A stretch of 64,000 nt of DNA from Lachnospiraceae bacterium (GCA_017482205.1 JAFUNK010000018.1:1-64000); one strand, 5' to 3'. Shown: positions 42,818 to 53,066, counted from the first letter of the stretch. Made by a program: numbers and translations. The notes: generated from the sequence alone by a model not told the origin.

Positions 42818-44917
42818 ATGATTAAAATCGGAATGATGCTAGGAGACCGCTACGAGATTTTGGAAAAAATCGGAACCGGCGGTATGTCAGATGTATATAA
42901 AGCCAGATGTCATAAATTAAACAGATTTGTGGCAGTAAAAGTATTAAAACAGGAATTTTCGGAGAATGCCAATTTTGTGTCCAAGTTTCGTGTAGAGGCA
43001 CAGGCAGCAGCCGGCCTTATGCATCCCAACATTGTAAATGTATATGATGTAGGAGAGGAAAACGGTATTCATTATATCGTAATGGAACTGGTAGAAGGCA
43101 TTACCTTAAAGAAATATATCGAGAAAAAGGCAAGACTTTCATATAAAGAAGCCGTCAGCATTGCCATTCAGGTTTCTTTAGGTATCGAAGCAGCACACAA
43201 TAACCATATTATTCACAGGGATATCAAACCCCAGAATATTATTATTTCTAAAGAAGGTAAAGTAAAGGTAACAGACTTTGGTATTGCCAAGGCTGCGACC
43301 AGTAATACCATTACCTCCAATGTGATGGGTTCGGTGCATTATACTTCACCGGAACAGGCACGTGGGGGGTATAGTGATGAAAAGAGTGATATCTATTCCT
43401 TAGGTATTACCATGTTTGAAATGCTTACAGGCAGGTTGCCTTTTAATGGGGAAACCACGGTTGCCATTGCCATTAAGCATATTCAGGAGGAAATGCCTTC
43501 ACCCCAGGAATTTGTACCGGAAATTCCTTATGGTGTGGAGCAGATAGTATTAAAGTGTTGTCAAAAGAGTCCTGACAGAAGATATCAGTCCATGGCCGTG
43601 TTGATTGATGATTTGAAGCAGTCTCTTTTAAATCCGGAAGAGGCCTTTGTGGTAATGAGCGACCCGGAGGAGGAGGGAGCTACCAAGTTTATTACCGATA
43701 CGGAAATGGCACAGATAAAAAAGCAGTCCGAGCGCAGGGACCATATGGAGGATACGCTCAGACTGAAAACAGAAACCGAGCCTGTTATGCAGGAGCAGGA
43801 ACAGGATGACGAATATGAAGAGGACTATGACCCCAAGGTGGAAAGAATTACCACCATACTCACAATTGTGGCAGGTCTGATTATTTGTGGTGTTATTATT
43901 TTCTTTGTAGGAAAGATAACAGGTATGTTCGGTTTTGGTGGCGGCAATACGGAAAGCACTGTGGAGAGCACTGTTACGGAAAGTACCACCGATATGTTTT
44001 CTATGATTTCCGTGGAAGGAATGTCCATGGCAGAAGCACAAAAGAAACTAACAGACATGGGGCTGTTGGTAGCTATTGTATATGAAGAGTCGGATGTTTA
44101 TGAGAAAAATGAGGTTATCCGTGCAGACATTGAGGAAGGCACCCAAATTTCCGCAGGAACTACGGTTACGTTGACGGTAAGCGGAAAAGAGGGAAGAGAA
44201 GTGCCGGATGTAGAAGGATATTCCTATACAGAAGCAGTAAATTTGTTGACGGAAAGAGGATTTAAGTACAAAAAAATAGAGAGTTATTCTGCTACGGTGG
44301 AAAGTGGTCTGGTTATTTCGCAGAGTCCGGCCGGCGGACAAAATGCTTCTATAGAGTCAGAAGTGATTTTAGAGGTTAGTCTTGGACCGGAAGAGGATAA
44401 AGTACGTGTACCCAATCTGATTGGTATACCGGAAGATGAGGCAATAGCCAAAATTATAGAAGCGGGACTGCAGGTGGGTCTGGTAGGTGAGATGAATTCC
44501 GAAGAATATGAGGAAGGCGTAGTATGCTACCAGAGTTATACAGAGGGCTCTTTTGTAGCACAGAACACGGAGGTGGACTTTAAGGTAAGTCTGGGTTCTG
44601 AAACGGCAACCTACAAATATAATGCAAGTATTGAAGGCCCTACCATTGAAGAAGCCCCTGATTATGTGGCAGGTACATCCGTCAGTGTAACGGTTGTGGC
44701 AGATAACGGTAAGATTTTGATGGATACCACCACTACCACATTCCCTTTGGCAGGTAATTTTTACGGAATTGCTTCACCCAGAGGTACGATTACCTTTACC
44801 TATACGGTAACAACAGAGAGTACGACTACCACCAATGAAGCGGGAGAAGTGATTACCATTCCGGGTGGTACGGAGACAAAGTCCTTTATTCGTACAGTTG
44901 AGTTTGTAGAGGAATAG
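42818..44917 (+). CDS. prkC: PASTA-domain Ser/Thr protein kinase
   Basis: The 699-residue membrane kinase has an N-terminal Hanks kinase domain (catalytic K41 in VAVKVL, HRD at 133-135, DFG at 153-155), an acidic juxtamembrane region, one membrane helix (about 345-368) and three extracellular PASTA repeats (about 395-460, 460-525, 528-592) that in homologues bind muropeptides or lipid II. A Thr-rich extracellular tail of about 100 residues follows, longer than in B. subtilis PrkC. The kinase controls wall synthesis, dormancy exit and division. It is paired with prpC. Confidence 0.96.
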   Translation: MIKIGMMLGDRYEILEKIGTGGMSDVYKARCHKLNRFVAVKVLKQEFSENANFVSKFRVEAQAAAGLMHPNIVNVYDVGEENGIHYIVMELVEGITLKKYIEKKARLSYKEAVSIAIQVSLGIEAAHNNHIIHRDIKPQNIIISKEGKVKVTDFGIAKAATSNTITSNVMGSVHYTSPEQARGGYSDEKSDIYSLGITMFEMLTGRLPFNGETTVAIAIKHIQEEMPSPQEFVPEIPYGVEQIVLKCCQKSPDRRYQSMAVLIDDLKQSLLNPEEAFVVMSDPEEEGATKFITDTEMAQIKKQSERRDHMEDTLRLKTETEPVMQEQEQDDEYEEDYDPKVERITTILTIVAGLIICGVIIFFVGKITGMFGFGGGNTESTVESTVTESTTDMFSMISVEGMSMAEAQKKLTDMGLLVAIVYEESDVYEKNEVIRADIEEGTQISAGTTVTLTVSGKEGREVPDVEGYSYTEAVNLLTERGFKYKKIESYSATVESGLVISQSPAGGQNASIESEVILEVSLGPEEDKVRVPNLIGIPEDEAIAKIIEAGLQVGLVGEMNSEEYEEGVVCYQSYTEGSFVAQNTEVDFKVSLGSETATYKYNASIEGPTIEEAPDYVAGTSVSVTVVADNGKILMDTTTTTFPLAGNFYGIASPRGTITFTYTVTTESTTTTNEAGEVITIPGGTETKSFIRTVEFVEE

Positions 44918-44975
44918 GCGCAGAGTGTGCAGATGATGATTTTGCATATAAGTAACAGATGTTGGAAGGATAAAT

Positions 44976-45854
44976 ATGCAGGGAAAGATAGTAAAAGGCA
45001 TAGCAGGATTTTATTATGTGCATATAGAAAACGCCGGCATTTATGAGTGTAAGGCCAGAGGCGTATTCCGAAAAGACAATCGCAAACCGTTGGTGGGCGA
45101 TGATGTAGAGATGGAAGTTCTGGAGGAAACGGAAAAGAAAGGCAATATTACAGAACTGCTTACAAGAAAAAGCGAATTGATACGTCCGGCAGTAGCCAAT
45201 GTAGATCAGGCACTGATTATTTTCTCCATTACCAAGCCGGCACCCAGTTTAAATTTACTGGACCGTTTTCTGGTAATGATGCAACGTCAGGAACTTCCCT
45301 GTGTGGTCTGCTTTAACAAGCAGGATATTGCTACCGAAGAAGAAAAGGCAGAACTGAGGGATACTTATGAAAAGTGCGGCTGCAAAGTATTGTTTGTAAG
45401 TGCACGTAGAAAAGAGGGGCTGGAGGATTTATGGGAAGTGTTGCACGGAAAGACCACTACCGTAGCCGGACCAAGCGGCGTGGGTAAATCTTCCCTCATA
45501 AATGAATTGCAGGGCGGTACTGTGATGGAAACAGGCAGTATCAGCGAAAAGATAGAGCGTGGTAAACATACCACCAGACATTCCGAACTTCTCTTTTTGG
45601 GAGAGGGTACGTATATTATGGATACCCCCGGGTTCAGCTCCCTGTCTTTATTTGACATGGAAAAAGAAGACCTTTCGGAGTGTTATCCTGAATTTGCAGA
45701 ATATATTGATAATTGCCGTTTCAGAGGTTGTGCCCACATCAGCGAACCGGTATGCGGCGTAAAACAGGCTTTGGAAGCCGGCAAAATCAGTAAAATAAGA
45801 TATGAAAACTATACGCTTTTGTATGAAGAGTTAAAGAGTAAAAAGAAGTGGTAA
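44976..45854 (+). CDS. rsgA: Ribosome-assembly GTPase RsgA
   Basis: Circularly permuted GTPase of 292 residues: N-terminal OB domain, G4 motif FNKQDI before the P-loop GPSGVGKSS, switch segment KHTTRHSEL, DTPGF, and a C-terminal zinc site (CRFRGCAHISEPVCGVKQAL). It helps mature the 30S subunit. Location after prpC-prkC is standard in Firmicutes; rpe, often next, is absent here. Confidence 0.96.
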   Translation: MQGKIVKGIAGFYYVHIENAGIYECKARGVFRKDNRKPLVGDDVEMEVLEETEKKGNITELLTRKSELIRPAVANVDQALIIFSITKPAPSLNLLDRFLVMMQRQELPCVVCFNKQDIATEEEKAELRDTYEKCGCKVLFVSARRKEGLEDLWEVLHGKTTTVAGPSGVGKSSLINELQGGTVMETGSISEKIERGKHTTRHSELLFLGEGTYIMDTPGFSSLSLFDMEKEDLSECYPEFAEYIDNCRFRGCAHISEPVCGVKQALEAGKISKIRYENYTLLYEELKSKKKW

Positions 45855-45870
45855 AGGAGATATACATACT

Positions 45871-46968
45871 ATGAAATTAGGAATCGTGGGATTACCCAAC
45901 GTAGGAAAAAGTACATTGTTCAATTCACTGACAAAGGCAGGAGCGGAATCTGCAAACTATCCGTTCTGTACCATTGACCCCAATGTGGGTATTGTGGCAG
46001 TGCCGGATGAGAGATTAAAGCTTTTGGGAGATATGTATCACTCAAAAAAAGTGACTCCCGCAGTGATTGAATTCGTAGATATCGCAGGTCTGGTAAAGGG
46101 TGCTTCCAAGGGTGAAGGATTGGGAAACCAGTTCTTAAGCAATATCCGTGAAGTAGATGCCATTGTACACGTAGTACGTTGCTTTGAAGACCCTAATGTT
46201 GTACATGTAGACGGTAGTGTAAATCCTTTGCGTGACATTGAAACTATTAATTTAGAATTGATTTTTTCTGATTTGGAAATTTTGGAAAGAAGACTTTCCA
46301 AAGTGGCAAAGGCTGCCAGAATGGACAAGACCCTTGCAAAAGAATTGGATTTATTAGAGCGTATCAAAGCACACTTAGAGGCAGGCAAGATGGCTAAGAG
46401 CCTAGAAGTGGATGATGAGGACGAAATCGAACTGTTCAAGTCCTACAACCTTTTGACCTACAAGCCGGTTATCTACGCTGCAAACGTGGCAGAAGACGAT
46501 TTGGCTAATGATGGTGCGGACAATGCAGGTGTAGCCACTGTCAGAGAATTTGCAAAAGGTGAAGGTAGTGAAGTATTTGTTATTTGTGCCCAGATTGAGC
46601 AGGAAATTGCAGAACTGGAAGATGATGAAAAAGCAATGTTCTTGGAAGACTTGGGGATTTCCGAATCCGGTCTGGAAAAACTGATTAAAGCAAGCTATCA
46701 GCTTCTTGGGCTTATGAGTTATCTGACTGCAGGGGAAGATGAAACCAGAGCATGGACCATCAAGATTGGAACAAAAGCACCTCAGGCGGCAGGAAAGATT
46801 CACTCTGATTTTGAGAGAGGCTTTATCAAAGCAGAAGTTGTCAACTACAAAGACCTGTTGGAAAACGGCTCCCTTGCGGCTGCCAGAGAAAAAGGTCTGG
46901 TAGGCATGGAAGGCAAGGACTATGTAGTCAAAGACGGCGACGTTATTTTATTCCGCTTTAACGTTTAG
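45871..46968 (+). CDS. ychF: YchF/Ola1-type redox-linked ATPase
   Basis: This 365-residue Obg-family protein shows GLPNVGKSTLFNSLT, the switch with FVDIAGLVKGASKGEGLGNQFL, and a C-terminal TGS domain (about 280-363; ending EGKDYVVKDGDVILFRFNV). The G4 motif is altered (YAANVAE in place of NKxD), consistent with the ATP preference known for YchF. It associates with ribosomes and stress responses. It starts 17 nt after rsgA. Confidence 0.96.
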   Translation: MKLGIVGLPNVGKSTLFNSLTKAGAESANYPFCTIDPNVGIVAVPDERLKLLGDMYHSKKVTPAVIEFVDIAGLVKGASKGEGLGNQFLSNIREVDAIVHVVRCFEDPNVVHVDGSVNPLRDIETINLELIFSDLEILERRLSKVAKAARMDKTLAKELDLLERIKAHLEAGKMAKSLEVDDEDEIELFKSYNLLTYKPVIYAANVAEDDLANDGADNAGVATVREFAKGEGSEVFVICAQIEQEIAELEDDEKAMFLEDLGISESGLEKLIKASYQLLGLMSYLTAGEDETRAWTIKIGTKAPQAAGKIHSDFERGFIKAEVVNYKDLLENGSLAAAREKGLVGMEGKDYVVKDGDVILFRFNV

Positions 46969-47051
46969 ATAATGTAATGGAAAGATGCATATTGTGAAAG
47001 AAACAATAAAGCAGTTGAAAAATATGATGAAAAAAGAAGGACGGATTACTT

Positions 47052-48689
47052 ATGGATGAAACAAAAAAGAAAGCTTCACTCCTGCTGTGGATAGGACTTG
47101 GAATTGGAGCGGTAATTTTTGTGGCAGTTATTGTGCTGGTATTTATGCTGGTTGGTAGCAAGGAGGAAACTGCGCAGGGAAATATAGCAGACGGAGAGGA
47201 TTCAGTATCAGGCAGACTGGCAGAGATTGCAGATATGGATTATGAAGATGCCAAGTGGTATGTGGGCAATAGTGACGAGGAATTTTTAGAACTGATAATG
47301 CCGGAAACTACATTGAATGCACAGGAGTTATATGACAGTATAACTTATATACCGGAAATGTTCTACGGAAGATATGTGCTGGAGTACGAAGAGGAAAATC
47401 TGGATGCATACAGACAGGAAATGGATTATTGGGGAGAAGCAAATTTTGGATTGAAAGGATATAATGCAGAGTTTTCTTACACCAAAATTCCTTATGCAAT
47501 ATATGCAGGACCTGCCAATATGTATTGGCAGGCAACCGGTTTCTGGTCGATGCAAAACAGAATGACTTTGTATGTGCAGAGTGAAGAGGGAAATCTTAAG
47601 TATGTAGAAGGTGTTTACTCTGTATCGGGTAATACGCTTTCTTTCCGTCCTTTTGTAAATTACAGATATGAAAATGGCGGATATACATATGATGGTCTTA
47701 TGGATACCACTATTGACTATGAATTTTCTTTTAACGGACCTTATATGACGCTTTCCCTTGACGGAAAGAGTGTAACACTGTGTTCTCAAAATATGACAGA
47801 AGACTATGAATACTGTAGTTTTGAAACATATTGTGCAACCGGAACCGAAATGCTGGATGGCATTGAGTATATCAATGTTTATCAGAACGACGGCTATGAG
47901 AGATTTATGGTGCAGTTAGAGGGCGAAAGTAATGTTTATTATGCTACGGGCGTTTTTGGAGAAGACGGTTTGTTTACGTTCTCATGGACTGACAAAGAAG
48001 GAAACGTGCATGCATATCAGTATCTGTATTTCAGTTGTGATAAAGACGGTATTATTCTGACAGATGGTGAAAATACGTATCTTTATACTGAAGACTGGTT
48101 TGTAAGGCAAAGCGGACGTTTTGGCAGTAATATCAGTGAAGAAGATGCCGGTAAGGTGGAAACCATGACTGATGAGGAAGTTAAAGAAATAGCAGAAAAA
48201 CGTCAGGATTTATTAACAGAACTTACAGAAGCTTTTGCACAGGCAGGGATTGCTGTAGAGGTCGATGCAGAAACCGGCGAAATGGTGTTAGATTCAGCAA
48301 TTTTGTTTGGCTTTGATGAAGCAGCATTGTCAGAAGAAGGTGATGAACTGCTGAAACAGTTCTGGGAAATCTTTGTTACTATCGTTTGTGATGAAAAATA
48401 TGATAACTTTATTTCTCAGATAGCAATAGAAGGTTATACGGACAGTCAGGGAACTTATGCGTACAATCTGGAGCTTTCACAGGCCAGAGCACAGTCTGTA
48501 ATGGATAGGTGTGCAGAAATGCTGAATGATGGTACAGGCGGCGAAAAAGGAAGTCAGTTGCAAAATATAATGATAGCATCCGGTCATTCCTTTGAAGCTC
48601 TTATTTATGATGAAGAAGGAAATGAAGACGCAGAAGCATCTAGACGAGTAGTATTTAAATTCATGGTGAATATTGATTACGCAGAATAA
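47052..48689 (+). CDS. Membrane-anchored protein with C-terminal OmpA/MotB-like domain
   Basis: A 545-residue protein with one N-terminal membrane helix (about 10-34) and then an extracytoplasmic part. Residues 60-370 are beta-rich and I do not recognise them (repeated strand pairs such as GNTLSFRPFVNYRYENGGYTYDG). A helical linker (about 375-400) leads to an OmpA-like peptidoglycan-binding domain (about 415-540): ILFGFDEAALSEEGDELL, IAIEGYTDSQGTYAYNLELS and ARAQSV. Such domains hold proteins to the wall. In a single-membrane organism it may link membrane and wall. The start has GAAGGA upstream; the terminator at 48741 closes the gene. Confidence 0.85.
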   Translation: MDETKKKASLLLWIGLGIGAVIFVAVIVLVFMLVGSKEETAQGNIADGEDSVSGRLAEIADMDYEDAKWYVGNSDEEFLELIMPETTLNAQELYDSITYIPEMFYGRYVLEYEEENLDAYRQEMDYWGEANFGLKGYNAEFSYTKIPYAIYAGPANMYWQATGFWSMQNRMTLYVQSEEGNLKYVEGVYSVSGNTLSFRPFVNYRYENGGYTYDGLMDTTIDYEFSFNGPYMTLSLDGKSVTLCSQNMTEDYEYCSFETYCATGTEMLDGIEYINVYQNDGYERFMVQLEGESNVYYATGVFGEDGLFTFSWTDKEGNVHAYQYLYFSCDKDGIILTDGENTYLYTEDWFVRQSGRFGSNISEEDAGKVETMTDEEVKEIAEKRQDLLTELTEAFAQAGIAVEVDAETGEMVLDSAILFGFDEAALSEEGDELLKQFWEIFVTIVCDEKYDNFISQIAIEGYTDSQGTYAYNLELSQARAQSVMDRCAEMLNDGTGGEKGSQLQNIMIASGHSFEALIYDEEGNEDAEASRRVVFKFMVNIDYAE

Positions 48690-48740
48690 TTATAAAAATA
48701 GTCAAAGGATGTTTGTGAGAAATCCATATAATGTGGCTTA

Positions 48741-48776
48741 AAAAAAGCCGGTACAACATATTGTACCGGCTTTTTT
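48741..48776 (+). terminator. Strong intrinsic terminator before the mraZ cluster
   Basis: AAAAAAGCCGGTACAA (48741-48756) and TTGTACCGGCTTTTTT (48761-48776) are perfectly complementary around CATA. The symmetry gives T tracts on both strands. Confidence 0.95.
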
Positions 48777-48820
48777 GGTGTGCAAAATTTCTTAAGAAAT
48801 ATTAAAGTTTTTTATTGATT

Positions 48821-48900
48821 TTGCTTGCTAAATGGGCTATTTTATTATAAAATCATAGTAAAAGTGGTGAAAAGTGGTGCTAAGTGGCACAAAGTGGTAG
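48821..48900 (+). promoter_or_regulatory. mraZ promoter with four MraZ boxes
   Basis: TTGCTT (48821-48826) and TATTAT (48843-48848) are 16 bp apart. Directly downstream, AAAGTGGTGA, AAAGTGGTGC, TAAGTGGCAC and AAAGTGGTAG run as four exact 10-bp direct repeats (48861-48900). Repeats of the (A)AGTGG/TGGG type in the mraZ leader are the known binding sites of MraZ, so the cluster should be autorepressed. Confidence 0.88.
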
Positions 48901-48958
48901 ATTTTTGAGAAGAAAACACTTTTCGTGGCAGACCACTTTCGAAGGCGGTGATTGATTT

Positions 48959-49393
48959 ATGTTCATGGGTGAATACAATCATACGATAGACGCAAAAAGC
49001 AGGTTGATTATTCCTTCAAAGTTTCGCGAGATTCTGGGAGATGAATTCGTAGTTACAAAAGGATTGGATGGCTGCTTATTTGTATTTGATAACACCGAAT
49101 GGACCGCTTTTGAAGAAAAGTTAAAACAATTACCTTCTTTGACAAATCCCAATGTTCGTAAATTTATCCGTTTTTTCATGGCAGGTGCTTCCACTGTGGA
49201 AGTGGACAAGCAGGGACGAATTTTAATTCCTGCCAGCTTAAAAGACCATGCGGCATTGGAAAAAGATGTAGTACTTATCGGTGTAGGAAGCCGAATGGAA
49301 ATCTGGAGTAAAGAAAGATACGAAGGAACCGTTACTTACGACGATATGGAAGAAATTGCAATGCATATGTCCGAATTGGGACTGGGTATTTAA
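48959..49393 (+). CDS. mraZ: Transcriptional repressor MraZ
   Basis: The 144-residue protein is made of two AbrB/SpoVT-like swapped-hairpin repeats (about 1-50, GEYNHTIDAKSRLIIPSKFRE; and about 75-125, VEVDKQGRILIPASLK). MraZ forms a ring that binds the direct repeats in its own leader and controls the division and wall cluster. The start is ATG 48959, or ATG 48965 two codons later. rsmH follows after 15 nt. Confidence 0.96.
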   Translation: MFMGEYNHTIDAKSRLIIPSKFREILGDEFVVTKGLDGCLFVFDNTEWTAFEEKLKQLPSLTNPNVRKFIRFFMAGASTVEVDKQGRILIPASLKDHAALEKDVVLIGVGSRMEIWSKERYEGTVTYDDMEEIAMHMSELGLGI

Positions 49394-49408
49394 TGGAGTG
49401 TAAACAAA

Positions 49409-50341
49409 ATGTCATTCAATCATTATTCGGTACTCCTTGAGGAGACCATTGAAAATCTGAATATCAGACCGGATGGCATCTATGTGGACGGTACATTAGG
49501 CGGTGGCGGACATGCATTAGAGGTTGTAAAGAAACTTGCCGATAAAGGCAGGTTTTATGGCATCGACCAGGATGATGCAGCGATTTCAGCGGCAGGTGAG
49601 AGACTTGCAGCCTATCAGGACAAAATTACTCTTATCCGCAGCAATTATTGCCATATGCAGGCAGTGCTTAAAGAACGTAGCGTAGAAAAGGTAGACGGTA
49701 TTGTTTTAGATTTGGGCGTATCTTCTTATCAGTTAGACACAGAAGAAAGAGGTTTTTCTTATCGTTTTGACACAGAACTGGACATGCGTATGGACAGAAG
49801 ACAGAGCCTGACTGCAAAAGATATTGTAAACGGATATGCAGAAATGGAACTGTTTCGGATTATCAGAGATTACGGCGAAGACCAGTTTGCAAAGAATATA
49901 GCCAAGCATATTGTAAAGGCAAGAGAAGAAAAAGCAATAGAAACCACAGGGGAGTTGAATGAAATCATAAAGGCGGCTATTCCCGCAAAAATGAGACAGA
50001 ACGGACACCCTTCCAAAAAGACCTTTCAGGCAATCAGAATTGAATGCAACAGAGAACTGGAAGTGCTTAGGGATTCATTAGATACCATGATGGAGATGTT
50101 AAATCCGGGTGGACGGCTTTGTATCATTACCTTTCATTCATTAGAAGACAGAATAGTAAAATCCGCATTTAAAAAGCAGGAAAATCCCTGTACATGTCCA
50201 CCGGAGTTTCCGGTATGTGTATGCGGCAAGCAACCGTTAGGAAAAGTAATCACCAAAAAGCCGATATTGCCTTCGGCGGAAGAACTGGAAGAAAACAGTC
50301 GTTCCAAAAGTGCAAAATTAAGGGTATTTGAAAAGAAATGA
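49409..50341 (+). CDS. rsmH: 16S rRNA m4C1402 methyltransferase RsmH (MraW)
   Basis: The 310-residue SAM-dependent enzyme has [14 protein letters not shown] for cofactor binding, [16 protein letters not shown], and [19 protein letters not shown] near the C-terminal half, all diagnostic. It methylates N4 of C1402 in 16S rRNA. It is the standard second gene of the cluster. Confidence 0.97.
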   Translation: MSFNHYSVLLEETIENLNIRPDGIYVDGTLGGGGHALEVVKKLADKGRFYGIDQDDAAISAAGERLAAYQDKITLIRSNYCHMQAVLKERSVEKVDGIVLDLGVSSYQLDTEERGFSYRFDTELDMRMDRRQSLTAKDIVNGYAEMELFRIIRDYGEDQFAKNIAKHIVKAREEKAIETTGELNEIIKAAIPAKMRQNGHPSKKTFQAIRIECNRELEVLRDSLDTMMEMLNPGGRLCIITFHSLEDRIVKSAFKKQENPCTCPPEFPVCVCGKQPLGKVITKKPILPSAEELEENSRSKSAKLRVFEKK

Positions 50342-50351
50342 GGAAGTTATT

Positions 50352-50807
50352 ATGGCAGTTCAGGGAAGAAGAACATCATACTATATAGAGGGCAACACAG
50401 CAAGGAAGCTGGACGTAAGACGTGCCATCGAAGAGCAGCCTAAGAAAAAGTTAAGCAACGAAACCAGAAAGAACAGAGATAAGGCATATCACATGAATTT
50501 GGGATATGTAGTATTTTTAATGGCGGCATTACTGGTTGCAGGATATGTATTAATTGGTTATATTCAAATGCAGGCAGATATTACGACGCAGATGAAAGAA
50601 ATTGCAAAATTGGAGAGTCAGTTGTATAATTTAGAATTGGCAAATGATGAAGAACTGACCCGCATCAATAGTAGCATCGATTTAGAAGAGATTAAGAGAA
50701 TTGCAATCGGTGAGCTGGGAATGGTATATGCAACTGAAGGACAGATTGTGCATTATACCAATGAGGGAAGTGATTACGTCAGACAGTTGTGTGATATTCC
50801 CGAATAA
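50352..50807 (+). CDS. ftsL: FtsL-like division protein
   Basis: A 151-residue bitopic protein: basic cytoplasmic tail, one membrane helix (about residues 48-70), then an extracytoplasmic leucine-zipper-like coiled coil (QADITTQMKEIAKLESQ). Length, topology and place between rsmH and a class B PBP identify it as FtsL, which links FtsQ/DivIB and FtsB/DivIC to septal PBPs. I start it at ATG 50352 behind GAGGAAG instead of the upstream start at 50328 that overlaps rsmH. Confidence 0.82.
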   Translation: MAVQGRRTSYYIEGNTARKLDVRRAIEEQPKKKLSNETRKNRDKAYHMNLGYVVFLMAALLVAGYVLIGYIQMQADITTQMKEIAKLESQLYNLELANDEELTRINSSIDLEEIKRIAIGELGMVYATEGQIVHYTNEGSDYVRQLCDIPE

Positions 50808-50822
50808 GGAAAGGTGTTAAGG

Positions 50823-52994
50823 ATGCAAAACAATAAAAAACGTCCGGCAGAGGATACAAAAGGCCAGAAAACGGCAAAAAAGTTTACCATATTCATGCAG
50901 AAGAAATTACTGGTACTTTTTGGCTTGGTTTTGCTGGCTTTTGTCGGGTTAAGCGTCAGGTTAATGTGGATAAACAATGAAAAGGGAGAAAAATACAGTA
51001 AACAGGTACTGGAACAACAGGCATATGACAGTATTACGCTTCCCTTCCGCAGAGGGGATATTGTGGACTGTAACGGCACCAGTCTGGCAGTCAGTGAAAA
51101 GGTTTACAATCTGGTAATTGATTCTTATCAGATATTGGATAAGGAAAGTTATTTGGAGCCCACATTACAGGCCCTGGGAGATTGTTTCCCGCAGTTGGAT
51201 ATGGCAGCAATCAGAGAATATATTACCACACATCCCGAGAGCCGGTACTATGTACCGTTAAAAAAGCTTACCTATGCGGAAATTAGTGCTTTCGTGGAAA
51301 GACAGAACGATACCGGTGAGGATGAAAACGGAGAATTAAAGCCGGGCAATTATATCAAAGGTATCTGGTTTGAAGAAGAGTATAGGAGAACTTATCCAAA
51401 TGGCAGTCTGGCCTGTGATGTTATCGGTTTTACAACCTCTGACGGTATGGGCATGTACGGATTGGAAGAGTATTATGATGATATTTTAAGAGGGACTACC
51501 GGCAGGGAGTTTGGTTATCTGAATGATGATTCCAATCTGGAACGTACCACAAAGCCGGCTGTAGACGGATATACACTGGTAAGTACATTAGATGTAAATA
51601 TTCAGAGTATTGTAGAAAGATACATAAAAGAATTCAGTGATGAATATGCGAATAACTATACGGAAGGACCGGCAGCCAATAATGTAGGTTGTATCATTAT
51701 GGAAGTGGATACCGGCAATATTCTGGCTATGGCAAGCTATCCCGTATATGATTTGAATTCTCCTTATGATTTAAGTGCGTATTATACAGAAGAAGAAATA
51801 GCGGCAATGAAGGAAAATGACACCTATTATTCTACATTGAATGAATTGTGGCGTAATTTCTGCATTTCCGATACTTATGAGCCCGGCTCTACCTTTAAGC
51901 CCTTTACTGTGGCAATGGGACTGGAAACCGGCGTTTTAACCGGTAATGAGACCTATGAGTGTGACGGCGGATTGGTAGTGGTTGAAGGAGAAAGCCCCAT
52001 TCGATGCCACAACCGCTGGGGTGATGGTACGGTTTCTGTGAAACATGCCATTGCAAGTTCCTGTAATGTGGCATTGATGAAGATGTCTTTTGCTATCGGT
52101 ACAGATACCTTTTTAGAATATCAGAAGAATTTTAACTTTGGTTTAAAGACCAATATTGATTTGGCAGGTGAGTCCAGAACGGCAGAATTGGTACATAATG
52201 CGGATACCATGCGCAGAGTGGAATTGGCAACAGGTTCTTTCGGACAGGGCTTTAATGTCAGCATGATTCAGATGATTACCGGTTATTCTGCGTTGATTAA
52301 TGGTGGCTATTATTATGAGCCCCATATGGTACAGCAGATTCAGACCACCAACGGTGCAGTGGTGGAAAATATTGAACCCCGTGTGTTGAAGCAGGTTATT
52401 TCGGAATCTACTTCCGCACAAATCAGGGAGTATTGTATTGCAGTGTGTGACCCCAATTACACAGGAAACACCGGTAAGACGGCAAGACCGGCAGGTTATA
52501 TGATTGGCGGTAAGACCGGTACGGCACAGACCCTTCCCAGAGGAAACGGGGAGTATGTGGTGTCCTTTATCGGTTTTGCACCGGCAGATGATCCGCAGAT
52601 TGCGATTTATGTAGTAATAGACCGTCCTAACATGGAAGACCAGACAAGTGGAACTAGATGTGCTACAGGCATTGCAAGGAATGTATTGACGGAAGTGCTT
52701 CCCTATATGGGCATTTATATGACCGAAGAACTTTCAGAAGCGGAAAGGGAAGAACTGGAAGCAAAGAAGTTGGAAGAAACCATAAAATATGCACCCACCG
52801 TAAGCGGAGGGGATGCAGGAGGAGAGGATACCCCGTCGGATAATGGAAACGGTACTAATGGTAACCGGCCTGTATGGATGGATTTTGAAAAAGATCCGGT
52901 GACTGGATATTTGATTGACCCTGAAACAGGAGCCTTTTTAGACCCTGAGACCGGGGATGCCATAGAAGGGGATTATCCTGCTATTATCGAATAG
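50823..52994 (+). CDS. ftsI: Class B penicillin-binding protein, FtsI/PBP2B-like
   Basis: This 723-residue septal transpeptidase has a short cytoplasmic tail, one membrane helix (about 24-45), a pedestal domain (GDIVDCNGTSLAVSE) and the transpeptidase domain with S356 (STFKPF), SSCN and K564 (KTGTAQ). It crosslinks peptidoglycan at the septum. The C-terminus carries a low-complexity extension with a repeated DPETG motif (about 690-720) in place of PASTA domains. Start ATG 50823 with AAGGAAAGG is preferred over GTG 50814. Confidence 0.94.
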   Translation: MQNNKKRPAEDTKGQKTAKKFTIFMQKKLLVLFGLVLLAFVGLSVRLMWINNEKGEKYSKQVLEQQAYDSITLPFRRGDIVDCNGTSLAVSEKVYNLVIDSYQILDKESYLEPTLQALGDCFPQLDMAAIREYITTHPESRYYVPLKKLTYAEISAFVERQNDTGEDENGELKPGNYIKGIWFEEEYRRTYPNGSLACDVIGFTTSDGMGMYGLEEYYDDILRGTTGREFGYLNDDSNLERTTKPAVDGYTLVSTLDVNIQSIVERYIKEFSDEYANNYTEGPAANNVGCIIMEVDTGNILAMASYPVYDLNSPYDLSAYYTEEEIAAMKENDTYYSTLNELWRNFCISDTYEPGSTFKPFTVAMGLETGVLTGNETYECDGGLVVVEGESPIRCHNRWGDGTVSVKHAIASSCNVALMKMSFAIGTDTFLEYQKNFNFGLKTNIDLAGESRTAELVHNADTMRRVELATGSFGQGFNVSMIQMITGYSALINGGYYYEPHMVQQIQTTNGAVVENIEPRVLKQVISESTSAQIREYCIAVCDPNYTGNTGKTARPAGYMIGGKTGTAQTLPRGNGEYVVSFIGFAPADDPQIAIYVVIDRPNMEDQTSGTRCATGIARNVLTEVLPYMGIYMTEELSEAEREELEAKKLEETIKYAPTVSGGDAGGEDTPSDNGNGTNGNRPVWMDFEKDPVTGYLIDPETGAFLDPETGDAIEGDYPAIIE

Positions 52995-53011
52995 ATACCA
53001 CAGATAAAATC

Positions 53012-53065
53012 ATAACCTCATAAAAAAGGGAATAGAGTATATCAACACCTTTTTTATGAGGTTAT
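53012..53065 (+). promoter_or_regulatory. 18-bp hairpin burying the ribosome site of the next PBP gene
   Basis: ATAACCTCATAAAAAAGG (53012-53029) is perfectly complementary to CCTTTTTTATGAGGTTAT (53048-53065), with an 18-nt loop. The right arm contains GAGGT (53058-53062), the only Shine-Dalgarno-like sequence for the ATG at 53067. Folding would therefore hide the initiation site; on the DNA level the stem also has a T-run that could end transcription from ftsI. Confidence 0.82.
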
Positions 53066-53066
53066 C

